From positions 248,001-312,000 of the forward strand of contig JAFTPP010000032.1 in assembly GCA_017463255.1 (NCBI GenBank): a stretch of DNA of 64,000 bases, read 5' to 3'. Below, in pieces: positions 25,580-35,593 of this stretch; the stretch's first letter is position 1; each line of letters starts with the position of its first letter. The position numbers were made by a program, and so were the translations under genes. The stretch is from Lachnospiraceae bacterium. Its GTDB lineage: Bacteria; Bacillota; Clostridia; Lachnospirales; Lachnospiraceae. Below the pieces are notes generated by a model, which did no database searches, was not told where the DNA came from, and worked only from the letters and a program-made list of their open reading frames with translations.

Positions 25580-27673
25580 TTATGCGTCAATGTCGTTTTC
25601 AGCAACCTTAGAAGCTCTTGCGGCAACTTCTTTTTCCTGAACATCTGACGGACACTGTTCATAACGTGCAAATTCATAAGAGAAGGTTCCTGAGCCGCCT
25701 GTCATAGAACGTAAATCTGTTCCGTATCCAAAAAGACTCATCATCGGAATATCAGCTTCTACCACTTGTTTACCTTTGCCCACAGGATTCATACCAAGTA
25801 CACGGCCACGACGTTTATTTAAGTCGCCCATAATGTCACCGGTATACTGATCTTCTACCGTTACTTTTAAGCTTGCAATTGGTTCTAAGAGAACCGGTGT
25901 AGCTTCCATCACACCTTTCTTAAATGCCTGGGTAGATGCAACCTTAAATGCCATTTCTGATGAATCAACCGGATGATAAGAACCATCATACAATACAGCC
26001 TTGATACCTACAACGGGATATGCAGCCAAAGGACCCTTTAATACGCAGTCCTGAATACCTTTTTCAACTGCCGGGAAGAAGTTCTTAGGAACTGCACCTC
26101 CTACAACTTCCTGTTCAAATACATACGGTGTCTCAATATCGTTTGAAGGTTCAAAACGCATCTTAACATGACCATACTGTCCATGACCACCTGACTGCTT
26201 TTTATACTTATATTCAACATCACTCTTTTTCTTAATGGTTTCACGGAATGCAACCTTCGGCTGACTTAATTCAATTTCAACCTTATATTCGTTTAAGAGT
26301 CTGGAAGCAACAATTTCAAGCTGTTTATCTCCAATACCGTATAATAACAACTGACGGTTTTCTGTATCATTCACAACTTTTAACGTCTGGTCTTCATGAG
26401 TCATCTTCTGTAAGGTTGTAGAAATCTTATCGATATCAGCTTTATTAACAGCTTTATATCTCATATATGTATAAGGCGTAGAGATTTCTGTCTTACCATA
26501 TCTGATTGTGGTAGCTTTGGTTGAAAGAGTGTTGCCTGTTCTTGCAGCAGTAAGCTTAGCAATGGCACCAATATCACCTGCATGTAATTCTTTTACCTCA
26601 ATTGGTTTATTACCTTGCAGTACATACAGCTTGTTAATCTTTTCTTCCACATCTTTTTCACTGTTAAAAATTAAATCATCTGCTTTGAATACACCTGAGC
26701 AAACCTTAATTAATGAATACTTACCAATGAACGGGTCAACAATTGTTTTAAAAATATATGCTGACTTTGCTTTGGAGAAATCATAGTTTGCAACAAAGAT
26801 TTCATTGGTCTTTAAGTTAACGCCTGCAATTTCTCTGCTTTCAGGACTAGGGAAGTATTTAATAATATCTTCAATTAAAGTATAAATACCCTGGCAAAGA
26901 ATATTTGAACCCATTGACATAGGAACAATACTTCCGTCATTTACATTCTGTCTTAATGCAGCACGGATTTCTGCTTCAGAGAATGTCTCGCCATTAAAGT
27001 AACGGTCCATCATCTCTTCACTGGTTTCAGCAACTGCTTCCACTAATGTATCACGGCAAATCTTTAAGTTCGGTTTATTATATTCAGGAACTTCACATTC
27101 CTTAACCTCTTTACCAACCCAACGGTTACCTGTTTCAGAAATAACATTAATATATCCAACAAACTTTTCATCTTCACGAATCGGTAAATGGAATGGAGCC
27201 ATCTTCTTACCGTACAATTCAGTCATATCCTCAACCACCTGACGGAAAGAAGCATTATCAATATCCATTTCAGTAACAAAAATCATTCGTGGCAGTTTAT
27301 ACTTATCACATAAATCCCACGCATTCTTAGTACCAACTTCAACCCCGTTCTTACCTGAAACAACAATAATGGCGGCATCCGCTGCACTGACTGCCTGCTC
27401 TACTTCACCAACAAAGTCATAATAACCCGGTGTATCTAAAAGATTAATCTTATATCCTTCCCATTCAAGAGGAACAACAGATGTACTGATGGAAATCTGT
27501 CTCTTAATTTCTTCTTTACCAAAGTCACTAATGGTATTTCCGTCAGTCACTTTACCCATTCTGGATGTAAGTCCGGCCATATATGCCATCGCTTCCACCA
27601 AACTAGTTTTACCGCAACCATTGTGACCTAATACAACCACGTTACGGATTTTGTCAGTTGTGTAAACATTCAT
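25580..27673 (-). CDS. EF-G-like translational GTPase, EF-G2 type
   Basis: The product has all five EF-G domains in 697 residues: GTPase (P-loop GHNGCGKTS), beta-barrel domain II, domain III, domain IV (SGGHGQYGHVKMRFEP) and domain V (PMMSLFGYGTDLRSMTGG). Two GTPase motifs depart from canonical EF-G. G3 reads DTPGYYDF, with Tyr where the catalytic His normally is, and G4 reads VTEMD instead of NKxD. Thermus EF-G-2-like paralogues show the same loss of His. It is therefore a paralogue, not the main fusA, which is normally near rpsL/rpsG. I start at ATG 27673, where GGAGG is 8 nt upstream; the ATG at 27688 contains that site. The role is uncertain. Confidence 0.9.
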   Translation of the reverse strand: MNVYTTDKIRNVVVLGHNGCGKTSLVEAMAYMAGLTSRMGKVTDGNTISDFGKEEIKRQISISTSVVPLEWEGYKINLLDTPGYYDFVGEVEQAVSAADAAIIVVSGKNGVEVGTKNAWDLCDKYKLPRMIFVTEMDIDNASFRQVVEDMTELYGKKMAPFHLPIREDEKFVGYINVISETGNRWVGKEVKECEVPEYNKPNLKICRDTLVEAVAETSEEMMDRYFNGETFSEAEIRAALRQNVNDGSIVPMSMGSNILCQGIYTLIEDIIKYFPSPESREIAGVNLKTNEIFVANYDFSKAKSAYIFKTIVDPFIGKYSLIKVCSGVFKADDLIFNSEKDVEEKINKLYVLQGNKPIEVKELHAGDIGAIAKLTAARTGNTLSTKATTIRYGKTEISTPYTYMRYKAVNKADIDKISTTLQKMTHEDQTLKVVNDTENRQLLLYGIGDKQLEIVASRLLNEYKVEIELSQPKVAFRETIKKKSDVEYKYKKQSGGHGQYGHVKMRFEPSNDIETPYVFEQEVVGGAVPKNFFPAVEKGIQDCVLKGPLAAYPVVGIKAVLYDGSYHPVDSSEMAFKVASTQAFKKGVMEATPVLLEPIASLKVTVEDQYTGDIMGDLNKRRGRVLGMNPVGKGKQVVEADIPMMSLFGYGTDLRSMTGGSGTFSYEFARYEQCPSDVQEKEVAARASKVAENDIDA

Positions 27674-27750
27674 ATTGAATTCCTCCATTAACTTGAAATT
27701 TTAGCTATTATTCCGAGATTTGTCACTCAAGTTATCATAACTATGTGTCT

Positions 27751-27779
27751 ATTTTACTAATAAATCTAATTTTGTGCAA
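27751..27779 (-). promoter_or_regulatory. promoter of the EF-G2-type gene
   Basis: On the minus strand TTGCAC (27779-27774), a 17-nt spacer and TAAAAT (27756-27751). Confidence 0.55.
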
Positions 27780-27835
27780 TAATTATATGTAAATTTTCAC
27801 AATATTTTTGCAATATCCAACTTTATTCATTTGTA

Positions 27836-27864
27836 TTGACTTTATATCTTTAAAATGATATAAC
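27836..27864 (+). promoter_or_regulatory. promoter of tyrA
   Basis: TTGACT (27836-27841), a 17-nt spacer and TATAAC (27859-27864), about 33 nt before the tyrA start region. Confidence 0.7.
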
Positions 27865-27903
27865 TACTTTATCACTTTAAAGCGTGTTAGCGAGGTGTTT
27901 ATC

Positions 27904-28992
27904 ATGCAATCATTTACTTGCGCCTTTATCGGACTGGGACTTATCGGCGGTTCCATTGCAAAAGCAATCCGCGCCCATCACCCAAACAGTATCATATATG
28001 CTTCTGATATTGATGTTTCTTCACTGAATCTTGCAAAACAAGAAGGAATCATTAATGATACTATAACTTCTTATGAAGATGGTAAATTAAAAGAATGTGA
28101 CTATCTTTTTTTATGCGCTCCTGTTTTGGAAAATGACAAATTAATATTAAATATTAAAGATCATATAGGCTCTAAAACAATTCTAACTGATGTAGGAAGC
28201 GTAAAACAGGGAATTCATAAAAGAATAAATGAATTAGGACTGACTCATTGCTTTATCGGTGGTCATCCCATGGCAGGAAGCGAAAAAACTGGATATGCTT
28301 TTTCAAATGAAAGGTTAATTGAAAATGCTTACTATATCCTGACTCCAACGGAGGATGTTCCTAAAGAAAAAGTAAATTCGTTTCAAGAATTTGTAACCTC
28401 ACTAGGTGCCATTGCAATGCTTTTAACTCCTTCGGACCACGATTATGTTACAGCGGCAGTAAGCCACATACCTCATTTAATCTCTGCTGAACTTGTAAAT
28501 CTTGTAAAAAAACATGATTTACCGGATGAAACCATGAAGATGATTGCAGCAGGCGGTTTTAAAGACATTACAAGAATCTCTTCCTCTTCTCCTACCATGT
28601 GGAAACAGATTACTTTTATGAACGATAAGCATATACTGGGATTATTGGATTCTTATATCGAATCTTTAGAGCTTTTAAGAAAACAAATTATAGAAAATGA
28701 GGAAGATAAGGTTCTTAATATGTTTTCTGATGCCAAGGATTACAGAGAAACCTTCAGTGATTTATCAAGCGGACCTATCCGCATGGTATACAGAACCTAT
28801 GTAAACATTCCCGATGAAGCAGGTATTATCGGTAAAATTGCTTCCCTTTTAGCTTCTTATGACATAAGCTTAAAAAACATCGGAATCATTCATAACCGAG
28901 AGTTTGAAGAAGGTGTACTTAGAATCGAATTCTATGATAAACCATCTTTACTTCTTGCAAAAAAGATACTTTCAGAAAATGGATACGATTAA
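27904..28992 (+). CDS. tyrA: prephenate dehydrogenase with ACT domain
   Basis: Oxidises prephenate to 4-hydroxyphenylpyruvate in tyrosine synthesis. The N-terminal Rossmann domain has FIGLGLIGGSIAKAI. The substrate and catalytic region shows GGHPMAGSEKTGY and AAVSHIPHLISAELV, with the catalytic His. The helical dimerisation domain follows, and the last 70 residues (about 293-362) form an ACT domain that probably mediates tyrosine feedback. I start at ATG 27904; a GTG at 27895 is also open but overlaps the GAGGTG ribosome site. The gene is monocistronic with its own promoter and a bidirectional terminator. Confidence 0.93.
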   Translation: MQSFTCAFIGLGLIGGSIAKAIRAHHPNSIIYASDIDVSSLNLAKQEGIINDTITSYEDGKLKECDYLFLCAPVLENDKLILNIKDHIGSKTILTDVGSVKQGIHKRINELGLTHCFIGGHPMAGSEKTGYAFSNERLIENAYYILTPTEDVPKEKVNSFQEFVTSLGAIAMLLTPSDHDYVTAAVSHIPHLISAELVNLVKKHDLPDETMKMIAAGGFKDITRISSSSPTMWKQITFMNDKHILGLLDSYIESLELLRKQIIENEEDKVLNMFSDAKDYRETFSDLSSGPIRMVYRTYVNIPDEAGIIGKIASLLASYDISLKNIGIIHNREFEEGVLRIEFYDKPSLLLAKKILSENGYD

Positions 28993-28993
28993 A

Positions 28994-29020
28994 AAAGCGC
29001 AGGTTTATATCCTGCGCTTT
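28994..29020. terminator. bidirectional terminator between tyrA and the PilZ gene
   Basis: A 10-bp stem AAAGCGCAGG/CCTGCGCTTT with a 7-nt loop, flanked by A-tract and T-tract, between convergent genes. Confidence 0.85.
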
Positions 29021-29025
29021 CCTCA

Positions 29026-29358
29026 TTATTTAGATTCATTAAAGGTCTGGTATACTTCAATTCTCTGCGAATCCATTTCAGGCATACCCACAAAAATACC
29101 GCCATAATTAAAAGTACTGCCGTCCTTTTCAATTCTTACAACTTCAATAAATGCATGAATTACTTCTTTTGTCCAGATTGTCATATATGCTTCATATACA
29201 GAACCAATCATTAACGCTTTGGTTGAAGTAAATCCAACACCTGTTTTTGACAAATCAACAATATCAATTACAAGTTCTTCCGGTTCATTTTTATCCAATC
29301 TCTTAATAATAAGCTTGGACTCCATATCAGTTCTGGTATTTCTTCTTCTTTCTTCCAT
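29026..29358 (-). CDS. PilZ domain protein (candidate cyclic-di-GMP receptor)
   Basis: The 110-residue protein is a single PilZ domain. An Arg-rich N-terminus (MEERRRNTR) matches the RxxxR ligand motif, and DLSKTGVGF matches (D/N)xSxxG about 30 residues later. The beta-barrel ends with GGIFVGM. PilZ proteins bind cyclic-di-GMP and change motility, polysaccharide or adhesion outputs. There is no effector domain, so it would act by protein contact. No diguanylate cyclase or motility gene is in the window. AAGGAG lies before the ATG. It is separate from the queA operon, whose end is about 90 nt upstream. Confidence 0.85.
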   Translation of the reverse strand: MEERRRNTRTDMESKLIIKRLDKNEPEELVIDIVDLSKTGVGFTSTKALMIGSVYEAYMTIWTKEVIHAFIEVVRIEKDGSTFNYGGIFVGMPEMDSQRIEVYQTFNESK

Positions 29359-29447
29359 ACTTGGTAATCTCCTTATAAGTAAGCTTTTAATAAATAACCC
29401 TAGATTATTTTAACTCTTATGGTTATGATTTGTAAAGAAAAACAATG

Positions 29448-30485
29448 TTATATTTTGTTATTCGTTACAAACATGGCATCTCCAAAGGAAAAAAATCTGT
29501 ATCTTTCTTTCACAGCGGTTTCATAAGCACTTAAAACATTATCTTTACCTGCAAGAGCTGACACCAACATTATAAGTGTAGATTCCGGCAAATGAAAATT
29601 GGTAATCAGGCAATCAAGAACCTTAAATTGATACCCTGGATAAATAAAAATCTGAGTATTATCACTTCCTGCCTGTACAACTCCATTCTCATCTGACGCA
29701 CTTTCTATGGTACGGCAACTTGTAGTTCCCACACAAATTACTCTGCCACCGTTTTTCTTAGTGTCATTAATAATCTGCGCTGCCTCTTCACTCACCTGAT
29801 AGAATTCAGAATGCATCTGATGATTGGTTACGTCATCCACCTTAACTGGACGGAATGTACCAAGGCCTACATGAAGCGTAACATAAGCAATCTTAATTCC
29901 CTTATCTTCTACTTCTTTCAAAAGTTCATTGGTAAAATGAAGTCCTGCAGTAGGCGCAGCGGCACTGCCGTCATATTTGGCATAAACAGTTTGATATCTG
30001 TTTTTATCCGATAATTTATGGGTAATATAAGGCGGAAGGGGCATTTCACCAAGTCTGTCAAGAACCTCTTCAAAAATACCCTCATACTCAAAATGCACTA
30101 ATCTGTTTCCGTCTTCTAAAACATCTATGATTTCAGCACGGAGTAAGCCGTCACCAAATTGAATCCTTGCGCCCTTTCTGGCCTTTTTACCGGGCTTTAC
30201 CAACGTCTCCCATACATCATTGTCCAAACGCTTTAAAAGTAATAATTCAATGGTTGCGTCCGTATCTTCTTTGTGTCCGATAAGGCGAGCCGGTATTACT
30301 CTGGTATTATTTAAAACCAGGCAATCTCCCGGTAGTAAATAATCTAATATATCACGGAAATGACCATGTTTCAGGTTCCCCGTATCTTTATTTAACACCA
30401 ATAATCTGGAAGAACTTCTGTCCTCTAACGGATCCTGGGCAATCAATTCTTCCGGTAAATCAAAATAAAAATCCGATGTTCTCAA
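29448..30485 (-). CDS. queA: S-adenosylmethionine:tRNA ribosyltransferase-isomerase
   Basis: Transfers the ribosyl part of S-adenosylmethionine to 7-aminomethyl-7-deazaguanine in tRNA, making epoxyqueuosine. The 345-residue sequence is typical: [26 protein letters not shown] at the start (two segments), [38 protein letters not shown] and [21 protein letters not shown]. The start is a TTG at 30485, giving the usual family N-terminus, with AAAGAGAG upstream. It lies 27 nt after the M18 aminopeptidase gene, in one operon. No other queuosine genes are present here. Confidence 0.95.
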   Translation of the reverse strand: MRTSDFYFDLPEELIAQDPLEDRSSSRLLVLNKDTGNLKHGHFRDILDYLLPGDCLVLNNTRVIPARLIGHKEDTDATIELLLLKRLDNDVWETLVKPGKKARKGARIQFGDGLLRAEIIDVLEDGNRLVHFEYEGIFEEVLDRLGEMPLPPYITHKLSDKNRYQTVYAKYDGSAAAPTAGLHFTNELLKEVEDKGIKIAYVTLHVGLGTFRPVKVDDVTNHQMHSEFYQVSEEAAQIINDTKKNGGRVICVGTTSCRTIESASDENGVVQAGSDNTQIFIYPGYQFKVLDCLITNFHLPESTLIMLVSALAGKDNVLSAYETAVKERYRFFSFGDAMFVTNNKI

Positions 30486-30512
30486 GATAGTACTCTCTTT
30501 CTCATGTAACTC

Positions 30513-31934
30513 TTAATTAATGCCTTCAAGGAATGCAACATAACCGCGTTTTGTCTCGTATAAGTCCGCTTTACTTGTTACTTCCCAAGGCGCATGCATA
30601 TTTAATACAGGAACGCCGCAATCAATCACATTCATTCCATATAAGGCAAGAATATAGGCAATAGTTCCTCCACCACCCAAATCAACTTTACCTAACTCTG
30701 ACATCTGGAACTGCACTTTCCCTTTATCCAACACATTTCTAAGCTTAGCAATATATTCTGCATTGGCATCATTGCTTCCTGATTTTCCTCTGGCACCTGT
30801 AAATTTATTTAATACCATACCCTTAGCAAAATAGGCTACATTCTTCTTATCAAAACATGATGCAAAAGAAGGATCGTAAGCAGCCGTTACATCTGAGCTT
30901 AACATATAGGAATTCTTCATACACCTTCTGAGTGCAAGTTCTGAGTAGCCACCTAACAGATTCATCACTTCCGCTGTTGCATTTTCAAAGAACATTGACT
31001 GCATACCGGTTGCCCCAACGCTTCCGATTTCTTCTTTATCCACAAGAATACAGCATGTTGTTCTTGATGGATTCTCAGCCTCCAGCATAGCACGAAGAGA
31101 TGCAAAAGCACATACTCTGTCATCCTGTCCGTATGCCATAATCATACTACGGTCAAAGCCCGCTTCTCTTGCAAGCCCTGCCGGAACCACTTCAAGCTCT
31201 GCTGATAAAAAGTCATCCTCATCCATATCATACATTTCTTTTAAAATTGCAAGAACACCCTGTTTTACAGCTTCTTTACCTTCTGTATCAGAATCTTTCT
31301 TGGCCTTCTTATCGTTTTCACCAAATGTGATAGGTTTATTACCGATTATGACATCCAGTGCTTCACCTTCGATTACCTTATTTGCCTTTTTCTCCATCTG
31401 CTCACCGGCAAGATGAATTAATAAATCTGATATAAAAAATACAGGATCATCCTCTTCTTCACCAATATTCACGATAACACTTGTGCCGTCTTTCATCACA
31501 ATGACACCATGAATTGCAAGAGGAATCGTTACCCACTGATATTTCTTAATACCGCCGTAGTAGTGGGTATCAAGATATGCAAATCCTGTATCCTCATATA
31601 ACGGATTCTGCTTTACATCAAGACGGGGAGAATCAATATGTGCTCCCAAGATATTCATACCATTTTCAAGGGGTTCTGTACCAATATGATATAATATAAC
31701 GGATTTATCCATATTAACAGAATACACCTTTGCGCCTGCCTCAAGTGTTCTTCCTTCTTTTATTACACGTTCTAATTCTTCGTATCCCTGTTGTTCTACA
31801 AGATTTATAATAATTTCGGTACATTCTCTTTCTGTTTTTCCTGCGTCAAGAAAATCTCTATAATCCTTTGCAAATAATTCAAGTTCTTTTAACTGTTTCT
31901 TACTGTATTCATTCCATAAATTTTTAAGTTCCAT
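30513..31934 (-). CDS. M18 family metallo-aminopeptidase
   Basis: Removes N-terminal amino acids using two metal ions. M18 residues are visible: the first metal His in LGAHIDSPRLDVK, CCILVDKEEIGSVGATGMQS with the catalytic Glu pair, AYDPSFASCF, and NMHAPWEV near the end with the last metal His. The product is 473 residues, within family range. I start at ATG 31934, 10 nt after an AGGAGG. The frame is open to 31970 but an upstream start would overlap that ribosome site. It is the first gene of an operon with queA; the promoter is at 32000-32028. Probably a cytosolic peptide-recycling enzyme. Confidence 0.92.
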   Translation of the reverse strand: MELKNLWNEYSKKQLKELELFAKDYRDFLDAGKTERECTEIIINLVEQQGYEELERVIKEGRTLEAGAKVYSVNMDKSVILYHIGTEPLENGMNILGAHIDSPRLDVKQNPLYEDTGFAYLDTHYYGGIKKYQWVTIPLAIHGVIVMKDGTSVIVNIGEEEDDPVFFISDLLIHLAGEQMEKKANKVIEGEALDVIIGNKPITFGENDKKAKKDSDTEGKEAVKQGVLAILKEMYDMDEDDFLSAELEVVPAGLAREAGFDRSMIMAYGQDDRVCAFASLRAMLEAENPSRTTCCILVDKEEIGSVGATGMQSMFFENATAEVMNLLGGYSELALRRCMKNSYMLSSDVTAAYDPSFASCFDKKNVAYFAKGMVLNKFTGARGKSGSNDANAEYIAKLRNVLDKGKVQFQMSELGKVDLGGGGTIAYILALYGMNVIDCGVPVLNMHAPWEVTSKADLYETKRGYVAFLEGIN

Positions 31935-31999
31935 ACTCAATTTTCCTCCTATCCGGCGCATCATAATCATAGTACGTCAGACAACATTCTTTCTCATCA

Positions 32000-32028
32000 A
32001 GTATACACAGTTTGGTATATTTTATCAA
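32000..32028 (-). promoter_or_regulatory. promoter of the aminopeptidase-queA operon
   Basis: On the minus strand TTGATA (32028-32023), a 17-nt spacer and TATACT (32005-32000). Confidence 0.6.
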
Positions 32029-32050
32029 CAATAGAAATCTATCGTTTATC

Positions 32051-32090
32051 AAAAAAAGAAGAAGCTTCTGCAACATAGCAAAAGCTTCTT
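32051..32090 (-). terminator. terminator of pheST
   Basis: Arms at 32059-32071 and 32078-32090 (13 bp, one mismatch) with a 6-nt loop, followed on the minus strand by seven T residues. Confidence 0.9.
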
Positions 32091-32103
32091 ACTCATCATA
32101 ATT

Positions 32104-34518
32104 TTACTGTCTTAATTCGATTCCCATGCTTTCTAAGCCGTTAAGAATCTTTTTCATGGCTGCAGTTACATCATTATCTTCCAATGTTCTGTCTTTTGCA
32201 CGGAAGGTAATAGAATATGCAACAGACTTAAAGCCTTCTTTAATCTGGCTTCCTTCATATACGTCAAACAATTCATAGCTTTCCAAGATTTTACCGCCAC
32301 GCTGTGCAATCATCTTTTCAATCTGACCAACAAGAATTGTTTTCGGTACAACCATACTGATATCACGGGTTACTGCAGGATATTTTGCAACACCTTCATA
32401 CTTACGGTCAAAAGTTGCAAAAGGAAGTACGTTCGGCATATCAAGTACTGCAATATATACTCTTGTAGGAATATCATAGTTATCTGCCACATCAGGATGA
32501 ACTTCACCCATGTAACCTACTTTTACTCCATCATATACAATATCCGCCTGACGTCCCGGATGAAGATATACTCTTCCCGAATTAGGATCATATTCAGGTT
32601 TCTTATTCATGCCAACACTTTCAAAGAACTCTTCTATCACACCCTTCATGGTAAAGAAATCTCCATCACCGTAGAAACCGAAGGTCATCTGCATTCTTTC
32701 ATCAGGAAGCTCTGTCAAAGGAAGTGCCTTTGGTAAGTAAATATTTCCCAATTCGTAAAGTCTTACGTCTTTGTTTCTTCTGTTATAGTTAGTTGCAAGG
32801 CTTGTAAGCATACCATTTAAAGGAATTGTCCTCATAATAGAGAAGTCTTCACCTAATGGATTAGAAATCACAATCGCTGTTCTTTCCGGTGCATCGGCAG
32901 GAAGCATTAACTTATCAAATACCTTAGGACTTTCAAAGCTATAGCTGTATCCCTGTGAGAAACCGCAGAATTCAGCAATATCTCTTGCTTTTTGTTCAAT
33001 ACGAAGCTTAAACGGAAGCTTACCTGTTGTAGCTTCACCGCTCGGAAGAGTCATCGGAATCTTATCATATCCGTGGAAACGTGCCACTTCTTCTGCAAGA
33101 TCTGCAATACCCTCTAAATCCTGACGGAAGGATGGAACAACTACCTCTCCGTTTTCAAGAGTTAATTCAAGACGACCAAAGATTTCCAGCATTTCTGCTT
33201 CACTTATATCCGTACCAAGTAACTGGTTAATACGCGCTGCACTGAAAGGAATTCTTCTTAATGGTTTGATTGGAAGCTTAACATCAACCATTCCACTAAC
33301 AACTTCACCACAGCCAAGTTCTTCAATAAGCTGACACGCTCTGTTAATGGCTGCTTCAGCATTAACAGGGTCAAGACCTTTTTCAAAGATTCCTGATGCG
33401 TCAGTTCTAAGACCTAATCTCTTTGCTGACTTACGGATATTAGCCCCGTTAAAGGTAGCAGCTTCGAATAATACAGTCTTCACATCATCTGTAATCTTTG
33501 AGTTTTCACCACCCATAATACCTGCAATACCGATTTCTTTGTTGGCATCACAAATCATTAACATTTCTGAATCAAGTGTTCTTTCCTGACCGTCAAGAGT
33601 CTGGAATGTTTCTCCGTCTTTTGCTCTTTTTACAATAATCTTATTGCCTTCAATGGTAGAAAGGTCAAAGGCATGCATAGGCTGACCGTATTCTTCCATA
33701 ACATAGTTAGTAATATCAACTAAGTTATTAATTGGTCTGATACCACTTGAAGCAAGGCGTCTTTGCATCCATTTTGGACTTGGTCCGATTTTAATATTCT
33801 TACATACTCTTGCACAATATCTGCTGCAAAGATCAGTATCTTTTACTTCTACACTAATGTAATCTTCAACTTTTTCATTGTTTTCTTTTACCGTAACAAC
33901 AGGTGCATTAAATGGTAAGCCAAAGGTTGCTGCTGCTTCTCTTGCAACACCAAGTACGCTATAACAATCCACACGGTTTGATGTGATTTCATATTCATAT
34001 ACGCTGTCGCGAAGTCCCAATACTTCAATTGCATCAGCTCCAACTTCTGTATCTTCCGGAAAAATATAAATTCCTTCTTCCGGAGCTTCAGGATACATTT
34101 CACGGCTTGAACCAAGTTCTTCGATAGAGCACATCATACCAAAAGAATCTACACCGCGTAATTTACCATTTTTAATCACAATTCCGTCTTCCGGAAGTGG
34201 ACCGCCATCATGCCCGCCAGCCACTTTACCGCCGTCGATTACAACAGGTACTTTATCACCAACCTTAACATTGGAAGCTCCTGTTACAATCTGTAACTGT
34301 TTGTCACCAAGATTTACCTGGCATACAATTAATTTGGTTGCATCAGGATGAGCTTCAATACTCATAATCTGACCAACATAAATATCTTTTAAGTTTTTAT
34401 CAAGACGTTCAAAAGTTTCTACTTTTGTTCCGCTTAATGTCATTGCATCAACATATTCCTGATCTGTACAGTTCAAATCCGGAACATATGCTTTTATCCA
34501 TGATAAAGATGTATTCAT
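32104..34518 (-). CDS. pheT: phenylalanyl-tRNA synthetase beta subunit
   Basis: The beta subunit of the alpha2-beta2 enzyme that charges tRNA-Phe. The 804-residue protein has the full domain set: an N-terminal tRNA-binding OB fold (about 40-150, IVTGASNVKVGDKVPVV), B3/B4 editing (about 210-390, SSGIRPINNLVDITNYVMEE split over the region), B5, the catalytic-like domain, and the C-terminal FDX-ACB anticodon domain (about 715-804, FKSVAYSITFRAKDRTLED). It starts 33 nt after pheS, and AGAAGG precedes the ATG. Both are controlled by the T-box leader upstream of pheS. Confidence 0.96.
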   Translation of the reverse strand: MNTSLSWIKAYVPDLNCTDQEYVDAMTLSGTKVETFERLDKNLKDIYVGQIMSIEAHPDATKLIVCQVNLGDKQLQIVTGASNVKVGDKVPVVIDGGKVAGGHDGGPLPEDGIVIKNGKLRGVDSFGMMCSIEELGSSREMYPEAPEEGIYIFPEDTEVGADAIEVLGLRDSVYEYEITSNRVDCYSVLGVAREAAATFGLPFNAPVVTVKENNEKVEDYISVEVKDTDLCSRYCARVCKNIKIGPSPKWMQRRLASSGIRPINNLVDITNYVMEEYGQPMHAFDLSTIEGNKIIVKRAKDGETFQTLDGQERTLDSEMLMICDANKEIGIAGIMGGENSKITDDVKTVLFEAATFNGANIRKSAKRLGLRTDASGIFEKGLDPVNAEAAINRACQLIEELGCGEVVSGMVDVKLPIKPLRRIPFSAARINQLLGTDISEAEMLEIFGRLELTLENGEVVVPSFRQDLEGIADLAEEVARFHGYDKIPMTLPSGEATTGKLPFKLRIEQKARDIAEFCGFSQGYSYSFESPKVFDKLMLPADAPERTAIVISNPLGEDFSIMRTIPLNGMLTSLATNYNRRNKDVRLYELGNIYLPKALPLTELPDERMQMTFGFYGDGDFFTMKGVIEEFFESVGMNKKPEYDPNSGRVYLHPGRQADIVYDGVKVGYMGEVHPDVADNYDIPTRVYIAVLDMPNVLPFATFDRKYEGVAKYPAVTRDISMVVPKTILVGQIEKMIAQRGGKILESYELFDVYEGSQIKEGFKSVAYSITFRAKDRTLEDNDVTAAMKKILNGLESMGIELRQ

Positions 34519-34551
34519 ACTATTTTCCTTCTTTCATAAATTCTGGTTTTG

Positions 34552-35571
34552 TTAAAATTGTTTCAAGAAACGGATATCGTTTTCGTATAACAATCTCATG
34601 TCATCAATTTCGTATTTTAATAATGCAATACGTTCAAGACCGATACCGAACGCAAATCCTGAATATTCTTCCGGATCAATATTGCTCATTCTTAATACGT
34701 TTGGATGAACCATACCGCAACCAAGAATTTCTATCCAGCCTGAACCTTTACAGAAACGGCAACCCTTGCCACCGCACTTGAAGCAGGAAACGTCCATTTC
34801 TGCACTTGGCTCTGTAAAGTTAAAATGATGAGGTCTGAATTTAACCTTTGTATCTTCGCCAAATAATTCTTTCGAAAATTCGGCAAGTGTTCCCTTTAAG
34901 TCAGCAAAGGTAATCTTTTTATCAATAACAAGACCTTCAATCTGATGGAAGGATGGTGAATGTGTAGCGTCCACTTCATCAGAACGGAATACTCTACCCG
35001 GAGCAATCATTCTGATTGGAAGCTTGCCTTTTTCCATCTCATGAACCTGAACACCTGATGTCTGTGTACGAAGAAGGATATCTCCGTTAATGTAGAAAGT
35101 ATCCTGTTCATCCTTTGCAGGATGGTCAGCAGGAATATTAAGGGCTTCGAAATTATAATAATCAGTTTCAACTTCAGGTCCTTCTACTACTTCATATCCC
35201 ATGCCAACGAAGATTCTTTCTACTTCTTCCATAGCAATGGTATTCGGATGACGATGTCCCACACGATTCTTATTTGCAGGAAGAGTTACGTCAATCACTT
35301 CAGCCTTCATTGCGGCTTCACGTTTCTCTCTCTCCATTTTCTTAATGGCATTTTCAAGTATGCTTTCAATTTCTGCACGTACTTCATTTACCATCTGACC
35401 AACCTTAGGTCTGTCTTCAGGCGCAACATCTTTCATACTCTTTAATACGTTGGTTAATTCACCTTTCTTACCAAGAATTCCAACTCTTACTTCGTTCAAT
35501 TTTTCAAGGACATCAGCTTCTTTAATCTGTTTCAATGCCTGTTCCTTGATTTGTTCAAGTTTTGCTTTCAT
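34552..35571 (-). CDS. pheS: phenylalanyl-tRNA synthetase alpha subunit
   Basis: The catalytic class II subunit. From ATG 35571 it is 339 residues, the normal family length, with an N-terminal coiled coil that contacts tRNA. Motif 2 is seen near IRMIAPGRVFRSDEVDATHSPSFHQ (two segments), a Cys-rich insert CFKCGGKGCRFCKGSGW, and motif 3 GFAFGIGLERIALLKY. The frame is open upstream to 35703, but AGGAGG lies 7 nt before 35571 and the longer frame runs into the T-box terminator, so it is not used. It is the first gene of pheST. Confidence 0.96.
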   Translation of the reverse strand: MKAKLEQIKEQALKQIKEADVLEKLNEVRVGILGKKGELTNVLKSMKDVAPEDRPKVGQMVNEVRAEIESILENAIKKMEREKREAAMKAEVIDVTLPANKNRVGHRHPNTIAMEEVERIFVGMGYEVVEGPEVETDYYNFEALNIPADHPAKDEQDTFYINGDILLRTQTSGVQVHEMEKGKLPIRMIAPGRVFRSDEVDATHSPSFHQIEGLVIDKKITFADLKGTLAEFSKELFGEDTKVKFRPHHFNFTEPSAEMDVSCFKCGGKGCRFCKGSGWIEILGCGMVHPNVLRMSNIDPEEYSGFAFGIGLERIALLKYEIDDMRLLYENDIRFLKQF

Positions 35572-35593
35572 TGTTAATCCTCCTGATTTTATT

